Source: Psilocybe azurescens (taxonomy: Eukaryota > Basidiomycota > Agaricomycetes > Agaricales > Agrocybaceae). From it: a stretch of 28,897 nt of DNA. Positions 11,848 through 21,735 of this stretch are shown here, piece after piece. Every line of letters starts with the position of its first letter. The first letter of the stretch is position 1. Both the position numbers and the translations under genes were made by a program. Location of the stretch: NCBI GenBank assembly GCA_023853785.1, contig JAJIRX010000968.1, positions 1-28,897 of the forward strand. The letters are read 5' to 3'. The notes below the pieces were generated by a model. It ran no database searches and was not told where the DNA came from. It worked only from the letters and a program-made list of their open reading frames with translations.

Positions 11848-13055
11848 ATGTCTACACTATCACCAGCGGACGAAGAAAGTAATATCAGCAGCAACCTCAA
11901 CAGCTCGATGCTTTTTAACTTTCTTATGGGTAAGTCATCATATTTATGGATATCAACATCACAAACTTACGTATGTTAGGCATTTACACCATGGTATACG
12001 CTGGAACGATGTATATTTACCGTATATTCTTTCCTTCTCCTTACAAAGGTATACTCAACAATGTGCCATACAGTATCCAAGAAGTCCGCAAATATGAATC
12101 GCCGCATCATTTTATCGGCCATCTCAGTATTGTACCTGCTTTGTTTCTTCAACTTTATCTTTCAATGGTATATTCTCGATTGGTCCGTCGTGATTAATGG
12201 AGACACACGAAAATCCGTCTTTATTGCGACAGTGGAGGGCCCCCACTGGGCTTTTGTACTTACCGTCTTTCTAGTCTATTCCTTGTTCATTGTTTCCGAT
12301 GGACTACTGGTTCGTAAATACCGCCGTTTATCGCACCATTTTCCTCAACAGCTGGACAGATATGGATGTGCTTCAACACCTGGGGACAATCGTTCCGAAT
12401 AATTTTAGTTCCACTGATACTTGTCGTTGTGGAGTTCAGTAAGTGTAACGGATGAAAATTTTGCATGAAATTTTCTATTGATGGTGTGTTATCGCAGGTC
12501 TCTTCGTTGCACGGATAGCCTTATCAGGGTTAATCAATCAGCTAACTGCAAACCCCAACCAATTGAATAAGATTTCAAGCGCCCTTATATTCGTGTCATC
12601 AGGCACCACAGTGATTACATCATTGCTTATTGGGTACAAAATACATTCCACCTACCGTTTTCATGATCGGCATTTCAAGAGACTATTCAACCACGTTGTA
12701 ACAGTGTTTATTGAGTCATCCGGAGCCTTTTCACTCATGCTTGTCATCAATGCCATCAGCATAGCCGTTCCATCATCCCAACTGTTTGGATCTCCGTTGG
12801 CCCAAGTGCAATACTACATAGTAGAAGTGTTAATCGTCGTTGCAGTACGTAGCTGTTATCTGTCTAATAATAATTTCTTGTTAACCTGGAATGCTCAATC
12901 AGGGGATGGCTCCGACGGTCCTGGTAGCAAGACTTGGGCTTGCAAACCCCGATGATTTCCGATCGCAACAAGGGAGTGGCCGTAGTGTTAATGGCACCAG
13001 AGAAGTTAACGCTTCAACTCAGATCGGACAATGGGTCGCCAATCCCAGTAGTTGA
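11848..13055 (+). CDS. R gene A: seven-helix membrane protein of the GMAPT..VAR family
   Basis: An intact six-exon gene: exons 11848-11929, 11980-12021, 12074-12309, 12360-12438, 12498-12844 and 12903-13055, all in phase, giving 312 residues. ATG 11848 starts MSTLSPADEESNISSNLNSS. Helix 1 follows (MLFNFLMGIYTMVYAGTMYI), then SKKSANMNRR, helix 2, a loop with W-x8-NGDTR (NGDTR at residues 83-87), helix 3 ending SDGLL (residues 116-120), exon 4 IWMCFNTWGQSF, helix 4 (ILVPLILVVVEFSLF), helix 5 with TTVITSLLIGYKIHSTYRFH, helix 6, and helix 7 read across the last intron into GMAPTVLVARLGL (263 on). The short tail ends VANPSS. This layout matches an uncharacterised agaricomycete membrane family usually found in tandem clusters; no ligand or activity is known to me. 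Introns are 50-59 nt; intron 3 has the weak donor GTTCGT, shared by copies C and D. Confidence 0.85.
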
Positions 13056-13560
13056 GGTGGAGGAGCCCGTAGCAAGTGTCACATTGGGATCACCAAATCA
13101 AAGTATATTTCTTGTTATTTCATCGTACATTATCTGCTATTCTCTTTACTGCTGTCGTATTATATTTCATATTTGTATTTCCCCTAATTCATATTCAATT
13201 GTGTCATTTTATTAACACTCGAATAAAGCGTCAAAGCCAAGTACCGAGCTATCATTCTAACGCATCAGGATTAGATTCAGGTCTCTCCTCTTCCTGATCC
13301 TCCTTCCGAGTAGATTCCGCTTCCTCTCCTTGTTCTGACTCTGGTACGTATAAGACTTGATTACCACGGCCGCCGAGCTGCAATTAGCTGTCTCGCACTC
13401 TCTGAATGCAAATGGCCTCCCAACATTCTTCGTGTCATGCCCGCACTGTTTGAGGTGATCTGCGTATCGGCACTCGTCATCTCAGGACACGTTGGTGAAT
13501 GCTTATTTTCGCCTCTCACAGACACTTTCCAACACTCATTATGTAAAATGATAACCACAC
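13056..13560 (+). repeat. R tail repeat, copy 1
   Basis: The downstream segment of gene A contains AATAAA at 13222 and a run starting GGCACTCGTCATCTCAGGA near 13470. It recurs after B (to about 16080), C (to about 19800) and, with its first part missing, D (about 25388-25620). No gene is seen inside. Confidence 0.65.
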
Positions 13561-13859
13561 GGGTCACTCCAACGGGAAACGTTGGCTAAGCAAGGGTCAA
13601 TCTAAACCCCTGGAAAATGCGAGAACCTGGAATACCGAGGTCTCGTCACTTCGCAGTCATATCCAGTGTCCCCACCAAAAGAATCGACTTTAGCATCATT
13701 TTCAGGCTCTGGGATTCCTTTGTAGAAGCCTCCCATTCGTCAATGTACAGGAATTAGGATTAGATGAGGCTTGAAATGTAGAGAAAGTTGCAAGAGCGTT
13801 TGTTTGGCTCAGACCCAGATCGAAAGCAATGGCAATCACGCTTTACCCTGCCCTAAACT
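13557..13859 (+). repeat. spacer repeat between R genes A and B, copy 1
   Basis: Includes GAGAACCTGGAATACCGAGG (13621-13640) and GAGAAAGTTGCAAGAGCG (about 13781). The same spacer, with extra internal DNA, lies before gene D at about 22983-23516. It has no gene of its own. Confidence 0.6.
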
Positions 13860-14293
13860 TTGTTCAACTCGCGAGAAGCGGTATGAGATCGTTCTGCAGA
13901 CAAACAGAACCTCAGGATGAAATTTTATCTCACATGAGATCTCAAAAGTTTATTAATATATGCCCGTTGTTAAGGATCGCGGAGTATGGCGCTGACCTTG
14001 ATGATCTTCCTTATGCGAAGTTAATCGGACGGCATACGATTGAGAGAACAGAGTCTAACGAGTCAGTTGCTCGTTCAATGTGAATTAAGGATGTATCATA
14101 AATATGTACGGTCATTCAGTGAGCTGAGGATGTCAAATGATAGAAGAGGCGGAATGATCCCATCTAGCATCCATTGGTGACTGCCAAATGAAACCAATCC
14201 CTGTTTTATTGGAAGCTATAAATATTATAGTCGACCGATGTATATAAGAACGTGTTCGGTGACTGTGTCTGCTTAGTTCCACAATATTTCTCC
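13860..14293 (+). promoter_or_regulatory. leader/promoter repeat of R gene B
   Basis: Second copy of the leader. The CCATCTAGCATCCAT element spans 14160-14174, and the TATA box GTATATAAGAACGTG starts at 14240, 54 nt before the ATG. An upstream open frame (RSFCRQTEPQDEILSHMRS...) ends with a stop at 14081-14083. Confidence 0.65.
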
Positions 14294-15516
14294 ATGCCTA
14301 TACTCTTTCCAGAGGACGTAGAAGAACGTGAAATTAGCGGTAGCCTCAATGCTTCAATGCTTTTTAACTTTCTTATGGGTATGTCTTCACATTTATGGAT
14401 ATCACCATCACGAACTTACATATGTCAGGTATTTACACCATGGTATATGCTGGAACAATGTGGGTCTACAGTAGGTATTTTTCTTCTGCATAGAGGGGGT
14501 GCAATCAACAATGTGCGCCAGTGTCAAAAAGGCTGGAAACATGAATCGCCGCATCATTTTATCGGCCATCTCAGTACTGTACCTGCTTTGTTTCTCCAAC
14601 TTTATCTCTCAGTGGTACATCCTTGATTGGTGTTTCGTGATCAATGGCGACACGCGAAATACCATGTTTTTATCGACCATAGAAGGGCCTCAGTGGACCT
14701 GGGCACTTACTGACTCTCTACCCTCTTCCTTGTTCCTTGTCTCCGATGGACTACTGGTTTGTAGATACCATATCATTGATTATCACACCAAATTCATCAA
14801 CACCTTGACAGATATGGTTATGCTTCAAAACCTGGGGACAATCATTTCGAGTAATTCTAGTTCCACTGATACTTATTCTTGCTGAATTTGGTGAGCGTTT
14901 ACGGATAAAATTTCTCATGAAAATTTCTACCAATGACATATTATCGCAGGTCTCTTCCTCGCACAGAGAGTCTTTACAGTATTAAACAATCGCCACACCA
15001 CCCCAGCAAGAGCCACCCTGTTCAATAACATTACAAGGGCCCTTGGATTCGTGTCATTAGGCACCACAGTGATTACAACATTGCTTATTGGATACAAAAT
15101 ACATTCCACCTATCGTTTTCATGATCGGCATTTCAAGAGATTATTCAACCATGTTGTGATAGTGTTCATTGAGTCATCCGCGGCCTATTCACTCGTACTT
15201 GTCATGGATGCCATCAACGTAGCCGTTCCGTTATCCCAATCGTTTGGATCTCCGTTATCCCAAATGCAATACTACGTGGAAGCGATATTGGCCATCGCTG
15301 CAGTAAGTAGCTGTTATCATCTGTCTGATAATCATGTCTCGTCAACCTAGAATGCTCAATCAGGGGATGGCTCCGACGGTTACGGTAGCAAGGCTAGGGC
15401 TTGCAAGCCCCGACGATTTCCGATCGCAACGAGGGAGCGCCCGTAGTGTTAATGGTACCGGAGAAGTTAATGCCTCAACCCAGATCGGACAATGGGTCGC
15501 CAACCCCAGTAGTTGA
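14294..15516 (+). CDS. R gene B: seven-helix membrane protein of the GMAPT..VAR family
   Basis: An intact paralogue of gene A with the same six-exon plan and 316 residues: exons 14294-14378, 14429-14474, 14522-14756, 14812-14890, 14950-15302 and 15364-15516. The N-terminus MPILFPEDVEEREISGSLNA differs from A and resembles D. It has the loop NGDTRNTMFLSTIEGPQWTW, SDGLL, IWLCFKTWGQSFRVIL, GYKIHSTYRFHDRHF and GMAPTVTVARLGL, and a tail ending VANPSS. One oddity: exon 2 must use a donor four bases downstream (GTATTT at 14475) of the position used in its paralogues (GTAGGT at 14471 here) to keep frame, which adds Ser-Ser where others read Leu-Ser. Using the upstream donor would break the frame. Same presumed location in membranes and same unknown function as A. 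Confidence 0.82.
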
Positions 15517-16080
15517 GGTGGAGCAGCCCGTCGCAGGTGGCACATTGAAGTCACAAAGTCAAAATTGTATTTTCTTGTTATTTTCATTGTACATCATTTG
15601 CTACTTTCTTTTTGTTATTGTATTATATTTATTATCTGTATTCTTCCCTAATTCACGCTCAATTGGGTCATTTTAGTAACACTCGAGCAGAGCATCAAAG
15701 CCAGACACCGAGCTACCATTCTAACGCACCAGGATCAGATTCAGGTCTCTCCTCCTGATCCTCCTCCTCAGTAGGCTCCGCTTCCTATCCTTGTTCTGGC
15801 TCTAGTACCTATAAGACTTAACTACCACGGCCGCCGAGCTGCAATTAGCTGCCTTGTACTCTCTGGATGCAAATGGCCTCCGAACATTCCTCGTGTCATA
15901 CCCGCACTGTTTGAGGAGATTGGGATATTGGCACTCATCATCTTAGGATATGTTGTGAATGCTTATTTCCACTTCTCACAGATGCTTTCAAACGCTCATG
16001 TTTCAATCCGAGCCATGCACCACATTCCTAATCCCTTTCGTGACTCCACTCCGCCAACACCGTGAGATGCCATGTACACT
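15517..16080 (+). repeat. R tail repeat, copy 2
   Basis: Tail segment of gene B, matching the region after gene A including TGCAAATGGCCTCCGAACAT near 15868. It continues to about 16110, where the tetraspanin fragment T2 begins abruptly. No gene seen. Confidence 0.65.
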
Positions 16081-16114
16081 GATCCATGATCCACAACCAT
16101 CCAGAGTTTGGTGC

Positions 16115-17058
16115 CTACGCGCTCCTCCTCTTCCTGTACCGCCGGAGAGGGCGGGCGAGGGTGCCCTGGAGAGCTTGGACGGCACGTAGTTCACGGTGAG
16201 GGAGAGGTTGGAGCCTGCGGATGAGAGCACGGGCGTGTGTGCGCGGTCCCGGTCCCTGTCGCGATCCCTTTCACAATCCCTGTCCCTATCCCTTTCGCGA
16301 CCTCGACACCGCTGGTGACGCGAACGGGTTCGGGTTCGGGTTCATATTCATGTTCATCATGCTGCCGCTGTACATTGACGCCGTCGAGAGGCGCCGTGCG
16401 GCCGTGTTCAGCGCCGGGTTCGGGTGATCCACGCGCATGCTGCTGTTGTCGTCGTTAGTGCTGAGGCTGACTTTGTTGTTGTTGAGGGCGATCGGAACGG
16501 CGGTGTTGATGTCAACGGGCATGGTCAAGTTGGCCTGGGAAGACGATGTGGAAGTGGACTGGGAGAGCGAGAATGTGCTCCACTCTGCGTCGGTGTTGAG
16601 CCACAGGAGCCTGTAGAATATAGGCGAACCCCTCTTAACCCATACTCTCATAATTCGGAGTCCCCCATAACCCATACCTTTCGGAGGGAACCAAGTCGTC
16701 ATTTCCCACTAAAAGTCATCTCTCAAAACCTATAACCTCCAATAACCCATAGCTCATGCCGCACCGAGAGGTATGAGTTAAGAGGGGTTCGATTGTATTA
16801 GAACGAACAAGAATAGAATAGATGTCGTCGGCACCCAACGGTCAGTGAATGTGTCAAATTAGCCCGTTGGAAATGAAGTTCTAGTGTCCTGGCCGAACGG
16901 AGCTCTGGCTGGAGTCAGAGGACGGGATGGAGCGGGGGATGAACGGACGGAGGGAGGGACGGAGGGAGAAACTGAGGGAGGAGGGAGGAAGGAAGTGGCA
17001 GTACAAGGACAAACACACTCACTTGTTGCCGTTCTCCTGATATCTCCGTGAACTAACC
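16115..17058 (-). pseudogene. T2: truncated copy of the tetraspanin 5' end
   Basis: On the - strand this matches the tetraspanin from its first exon to the part just before the helices: [39 protein letters not shown], then a shortened Arg-Asp tract and [20 protein letters not shown]. It ends near 16115 inside the coding sequence, so no membrane helix is present. The exon 1 region (17019-17055) keeps its donor GTGAGT, but the start ATG is changed (GTTAG before TTCACGG). The intron has lost about 155 nt and gained a 175-nt TIR element. A non-functional duplicate. It keeps a frame (GRGGARR) that suggests the full-length copy lost two bases near 8690. Confidence 0.8.
16619..16797. mobile_element. 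MITE-like element with about 21-bp terminal inverted repeats
   Basis: CGAACCCCTCTTAACCCATA at 16625-16644 (plus C) is matched in reverse complement at 16771-16791 with one mismatch, followed on both sides by CTC-rich bases. TA dinucleotides at 16619-16620 and 16796-16797 look like a target duplication. The interior (about 125 nt) has no open frame of note and repeats AACCCATA several times. The related intron segments in T1 and T3 lack it. Confidence 0.75.
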
Positions 17059-17562
17059 AGAAACGGCCAGTGCCTATATCCCAGCCCCCTTTTCCTCCTG
17101 ATGAGCTTTGATATAAGATTTTGAGCTGTCCGGCGAGCAATTGAGCTTGAAATAAAACAAGAGTTACCATGTAGACTCAAAAATATGCCCACAACTTCAA
17201 TCCAGTAGCAGAACCAGCCTTGCAAGTACCGCGTTCCAGTCAAAGCCCCATACATAAAAACGCCGTCTTCATTATAATACTAACGTGTATTCGTGAGTAA
17301 GTACATTAACCATTAACCCACCCGTACATAGTCGTTCTGCCATCATCGTTCGTTGGGACCACACCAATTACGCGTCTTCATCATCTCATCTTGTACAGTG
17401 TATTGCGCCCGTGAATAATGCTCGTTTTACAGATCAGAAACCATGCAATCTGCGTCGAAGCCATCGCTTATATTCGATCATGATATTGAAGCTGCCAGTG
17501 GGCACGAACGAGATAGTTAAATATGTGTTGCCCCCATGAGTGACCACTCAGTAGGCACCCCT
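17059..17562. repeat. T2 upstream segment leading into R gene C
   Basis: Matches DNA upstream of gene A from about 11070 to 11413, but directly abuts the tetraspanin exon 1 remnant, so about 1.35 kb present in T1 (about 9722-11070) is missing. It contains a roughly 172-nt segment (17149-17320) shared with T3 (22790-22967) but absent at the matching point in T1 (11164/11165). No gene seen. Confidence 0.6.
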
Positions 17563-18002
17563 TGTTCAACTCACGGGAAGCGGTACGAGATCATTCTGCA
17601 GACGAACGGAACCTCAGGATGAAGTCTTATCTCACTTGAGACAGGTGTATTAATACACGCCCGTTGTTGAGGATCGCGGAGTATAGTGCTGACCGTGATG
17701 ATCTTCCTTATGCGAGCTTGATCGGACGACATACGATTGAGGGAACAGAGTCTAACGACTCAGTTGCTCGTCCAACGTGGATTACTCGCCCTATAGGATC
17801 TATCACAAAGATGTATGACCGTTCAGTGAGCTGAGGATGTTGATTCATGGAAGAGGCGGAATGATGATTCCATCTAGCATCCATGGTAACTGCCAAATGG
17901 AATCAATCCCTGTTTTATTGGAAGCTATAGATGCTATAGTCGACCGCCGTATATAAGAACGTGTTCGGTAGGTGTATCTGCTCAATTCTACGATATTCCA
18001 CC
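17563..18002 (+). promoter_or_regulatory. leader/promoter repeat of R gene C
   Basis: Third copy of the leader. CCATCTAGCATCCAT is at 17870-17884, and the TATA box GTATATAAGAACGTG starts at 17949, 54 nt before the ATG. The upstream open frame is interrupted here by a short deletion near 17640, though its second half (DRDDLPYASLIGRHTIEG) is still open. Confidence 0.65.
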
Positions 18003-19219
18003 ATGTCTATATTATCACCAGCGGACGAAGAACGTGAAATTAGCAGCAACCTCAACAGCTCGATGCTTTTTAACTTTCTTATGGGTAAGTCATCATATTT
18101 ATGGATATCACCATCACGAACTTACGTATGTTAGGCATTTACACCATGGTATACGCTGGAACGATGTATATTTACCGTATATTCTTTCCTTCTCCTTACA
18201 AAGGTATACTCAACAATGTGCCATACAGTATCCAAGAAGTCCGCAAATATGAATCGCCGCATCATTTTATCGGCCATCTCAATACTGTATCTGATTTGTT
18301 TCTCCAACTTTATCACTCAATGGTACTTTCTCGATTTGTCTGTCGTGATTAATGGAGACACGCGATCATCCATCTTTATTGCGACAGCGTTTGGCCCTCA
18401 GTGGATTTTCGTACTTACCATCTTTCTACTCTATTCCTTGCTCATTATTTCCGATGGACTACTGGTTCGTAAATATCATCGTTTGTGGTACCATTTCATC
18501 AAAATTTAGACAGATATGGATGTGTTTCAACACCTGGGGACAATCATTCCGAATAATTTTAGTTCCACTGATACTTGTCGTTGTGGAGTTTGGTAAGTGT
18601 TACAGATGAAAAATTTGCATGAACGATTCTTATTAATGGCGTATTATCGCAGGTCTCTTCGTTGCAGTGATAGCCTTATCAGTGTTAATCAGTCAAGCCT
18701 CCAGCGATGCGAACGCCACACTAGTGAATAACATTTCAAGCGCTCTTGCATTCGTGTCGTCAGGCACCACAGTGATTACATCATTGCTTATTGGGTACAA
18801 AATACATTCCACCTATCGTTTTCATGATCGGCATTTCAAGAAACTGTTCAACCATGTTGTAATAGTGTTTATTGAGTCATCCGCAGCCTATTCACTCGTA
18901 CTTGTCATCAATGCCATCAACGCAGTCATTCCGTCCGCCACATTGATTGGATCTCCGTTGGCCCAAATGCAATACTACGTCGATGTGGTGTTGATCATCG
19001 TTGCAGTACGTAGCTGTTATTATTTGTCTCGTACTCGTGTCTTGTTAACTTAGAATGCTCAATCAGGGGATGGCTCCGACAGTTATGGTAGCAAGACTTG
19101 GGCTTGCAAACCCCGACGATTTCCGATCGCAACAAGGGAGTAGCCGTAGTGTTAATGCCACTGGAGAAGTTAACGCCTCAACTCAGATTGGACAATGGGC
19201 CGCCAACCCCAGTAGTTGA
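18003..19219 (+). CDS. R gene C: seven-helix membrane protein of the GMAPT..VAR family
   Basis: An intact A-type paralogue of 314 residues with the six-exon plan. It starts MSILSPADEEREISSNLNSS at ATG 18003-18005 and ends VANPSS before TGA 19217-19219. Exon joins read GIYTMVYAGTMYIYLSKK, SDGLLIWMCFNTWGQSF, VVEFGLFVAVIAL and VAGMAPTVMVARLGLANPDD. The membrane loop has NGDTRSSIFIATAFGPQW. It is two residues longer than A in the loop after helix 4 (QASSDANATLVNN). From exon 2 through intron 2 into exon 3 it is base-for-base like gene A over roughly 150 nt, including the intron, while the flanks differ. Located right of the T2 tetraspanin remnant, in the same head-to-head layout as T1 and A. Function unknown. 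Confidence 0.84.
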
Positions 19220-19968
19220 GGTGGAGGAGCCCAGCATAGGTGGCGCATTGGGATCACCAAGTCAAAAGTGTAATTTCCTGTTATTTTCATCGTACATAAT
19301 TTGCTGCTCTCTTTCTGCTGTTGTATTATATTTCATATTCGTATTCTTCCCTAATTCATGTTCAATTGTGTCATTTTATTAACACTCGAGTAGAGCATCA
19401 AAGCCAGGCACCAAGCTATCATTCTAACGGACCAGCTTCAGATACAGATCTGTTCTCCTCCTGATCCTCCTCCTGAGTTGGCTCTGCTTTCTCTCCTTGT
19501 TCTGGCTCTAGTGCGTATAATACTTAACTTTCACGGCTACCACGCTGCAGTTAGCTGCCTTCCACTCTCTGGATGCAAATGACTTCCGAACATTCCTCGT
19601 GTCATACCCGCACTGTTTGCGGAGATCGGTGTATCGGCACTCGCCATCTCAGGATGCGTCGGTAAATGTTTATTTTTGCCTCTCAGACACTTTCAAATGC
19701 TCACATTTTCAATCTGATCCATACACCGCATTGCAAATCCCTTTCGTGACCCCCACCCCCAACGCCATGTGCTGCCTTTTACACTCATTCATGATCCACG
19801 CCCATCCGGATTGTCTCTCATACTTGGGGGTTTGAGCTCAGCTATAACCAGTGTAGGCTCATGCACAGGTAACCTCATATGTATTCACTTTGGCGCAGTC
19901 TCTAGACGGCCTGAACCTGTGGAACTGCGGTCATGTATACCCGAACTAATGCTGATATGGGGTCTTCT
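19220..19968. repeat. R tail repeat, copy 3, then unassigned DNA
   Basis: To about 19800 this matches the tails after A and B (for example GATGCAAATGACTTCCGAAC near 19572). From about 19800 to 19968 I see no gene or repeat partner. Confidence 0.55.
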
Positions 19969-20830
19969 TCAAAGCTCATCACTAGACCCAGATTCCACTT
20001 GCTGGTTCCCTCCAAATCCTTTACAGATAGCTTGGGTGCCGCTTTGATACGATGCTTCTTCTTGGACGTGGAAATTCAGCTCCCCCATTGCAGGATACAT
20101 GCGGACTGCTTCTTCAACTGCAAGCTTGACATGAGAGACCATAATCGTTGCTGCAATCCCCTGTTTACTGCATGATTACTGAGGAGGCTTGAGAATATAA
20201 TGACTTGCTGTAATAGGTATATGTATTCTTGCTGAGCACCTTTCCAATGCGAAGATTTTTACATCGCCAATAACAAAGGACTTAACAACTGCAACTGCTT
20301 GGTCAACCAAAGTAAGTGAGTACACAACTATAGACTGGACCGATATCTCAACAATGTTCTTGAATCGTCCTGTGGAGTCGGAGAGTCCATATCTGGGGAG
20401 AGTTTGTGCAGCATGCAATCGGAAAAGTTGCGGCCAAACTTGTCGTGTCCAAGATAATATATATATCCTACGGACTACAGTCCACAGTCCGAGCCTGCTC
20501 AGTACTTGGCTGAGCTTTGGGCACAAACAAGATAATAGCGGCTGATAGAAATAGACCTATTGAGGCGCGACATACCTCAACACACTGAGGGAGTTTAGAC
20601 CATGACAACTCACTAATTCCTCCAGAGAAGAGAAATAATGGTACGAATACAACGCAGATTGACTGGCTCCCGACATGAAAACATCTCCAGATTTGTGCGT
20701 GGTTGCCTGCGCATGAACACCACAAACATCGGTCCTAACGCAGGGATCCTCCTCCCCATTGATGGTAAATCCGCCTCGGAGGACAGTATTCAGGTGGTTG
20801 AGACAAAAAATGGGCGACGTGGATATTGAG
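19969..20830 (-). pseudogene. diverged antisense relative of the R genes
   Basis: Read on the - strand, pieces of the same seven-helix family appear in the right order. A TINGEE piece (about 20755-20770) is like the NGDTR loop. IWRCFHVGSQSICVVFVPLF (about 20690 down) matches exon 4. GLFLSAAIILFVPKAQ follows a donor/acceptor pair and matches the start of exon 5. FKNIVEISVQSIVVYSLTLV (about 20376 down) matches helix 6. A last exon, 20160-19969, reads GIAATIMVSHVKLAVEEAV and then SGTQAICKGFGGNQQ to a stop; this matches the GMAPT exon and keeps an ELNFHVQEE tail. The exon 4 acceptor is AA instead of AG, a stop follows exon 5's start, and the stretch matching helix 5 is degraded. More diverged from A-D than they are from each other, and opposite in strand. 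Confidence 0.65.
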
Positions 20831-21099
20831 GTGGGTATCACGACTTGGTTAGACCATGGTCCTTGCACATACGGCAGTCACATATGAAAATGCTGGAGGG
20901 ATCACATCCTTTTCTACTTGCCTTCGTAAAATTCCAGTCATTTGGAATAGATTTATCGGATAGCCAGCTGGAATCTGACGCTATGAAGTCTCAATAACCA
21001 TTATCGAAAATGTTTTGATAGAAGTAAGGAGACCTGCAGGGCAGTCCCCACTCGTACCAATGCCAGTGAGATTGATGGCTTAAACAGTAAAAAGGTTAG
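20831..21099. other. unassigned DNA before T3
   Basis: No gene or repeat partner was found. It may hold further decayed 5' exons of the antisense R relative, but no frame supports that. Confidence 0.3.
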
Positions 21100-21735
21100 A
21101 TTTGAGCCGGGATTCGGGTGGTCCATGCGCATGCCGCCATTGTCGTCGTTAGTGTCGGGGTGATTTCATTGTTGAGGGTGATGGGAGCGGCGGTGTTGAT
21201 GTTGATGTTGGTGGGCACGGTCAGGTTGGCCTGGGAGGATGATGTGGAAGTGGACTGGGACAGCGAGGATTACTCAGTTCTGCGTAAGTGTATGTGTATG
21301 TATCGGTGACGAGCCCAGGAGGCTGTAGTATGACTGATAGTAAGTCCCTTTATTTTTTCCAGGTGCCCGAACGGCGAGCAGCGACAGACAAGGAGGAAGA
21401 GAAAGGGGAGCAGGAGACGAGAGGAAGAGGAGGTGGAGAAGAAAGAACAATGGCGCACGCTGGCCTGTGCGGTAATGATATAATAGAACGAACAAGAATA
21501 GAATAGACGTCGCCAGCACTCAACGGCCAGTGACTACGCCAAATCAACCCGCTGAAAATGAAGTTCTGATGTCCTGGCCGAACGGAGCTCTGGCTGGAGT
21601 CAGAGGAAGGGGTGGAGCGAGGAATGATTGGACGGAGGGATGAACTGAGGGAGGAGGGAGGGAGGAAGTGGGACCACAATGTCAAACACATTCATTTGTT
21701 GCTGTTTTCCTGATTTCTCCGCGAACTCGCCATAT
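21100..21735 (-). pseudogene. T3: truncated copy of the tetraspanin 5' end
   Basis: On the - strand it has exon 1 with its ATG at 21733-21731 (MASSRRNQENSNK), but the donor GTGAGT has become ATGAAT, so the frame runs into a stop. The long intron follows (about 21310-21697), then the start of exon 2, which breaks off near 21100 just after the MRMDHPN-like segment. It lacks the Arg-Asp tract, all helices and the CCG loop, so it cannot make a tetraspanin. Unlike T2 it keeps the upstream promoter-like DNA. Confidence 0.78.
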
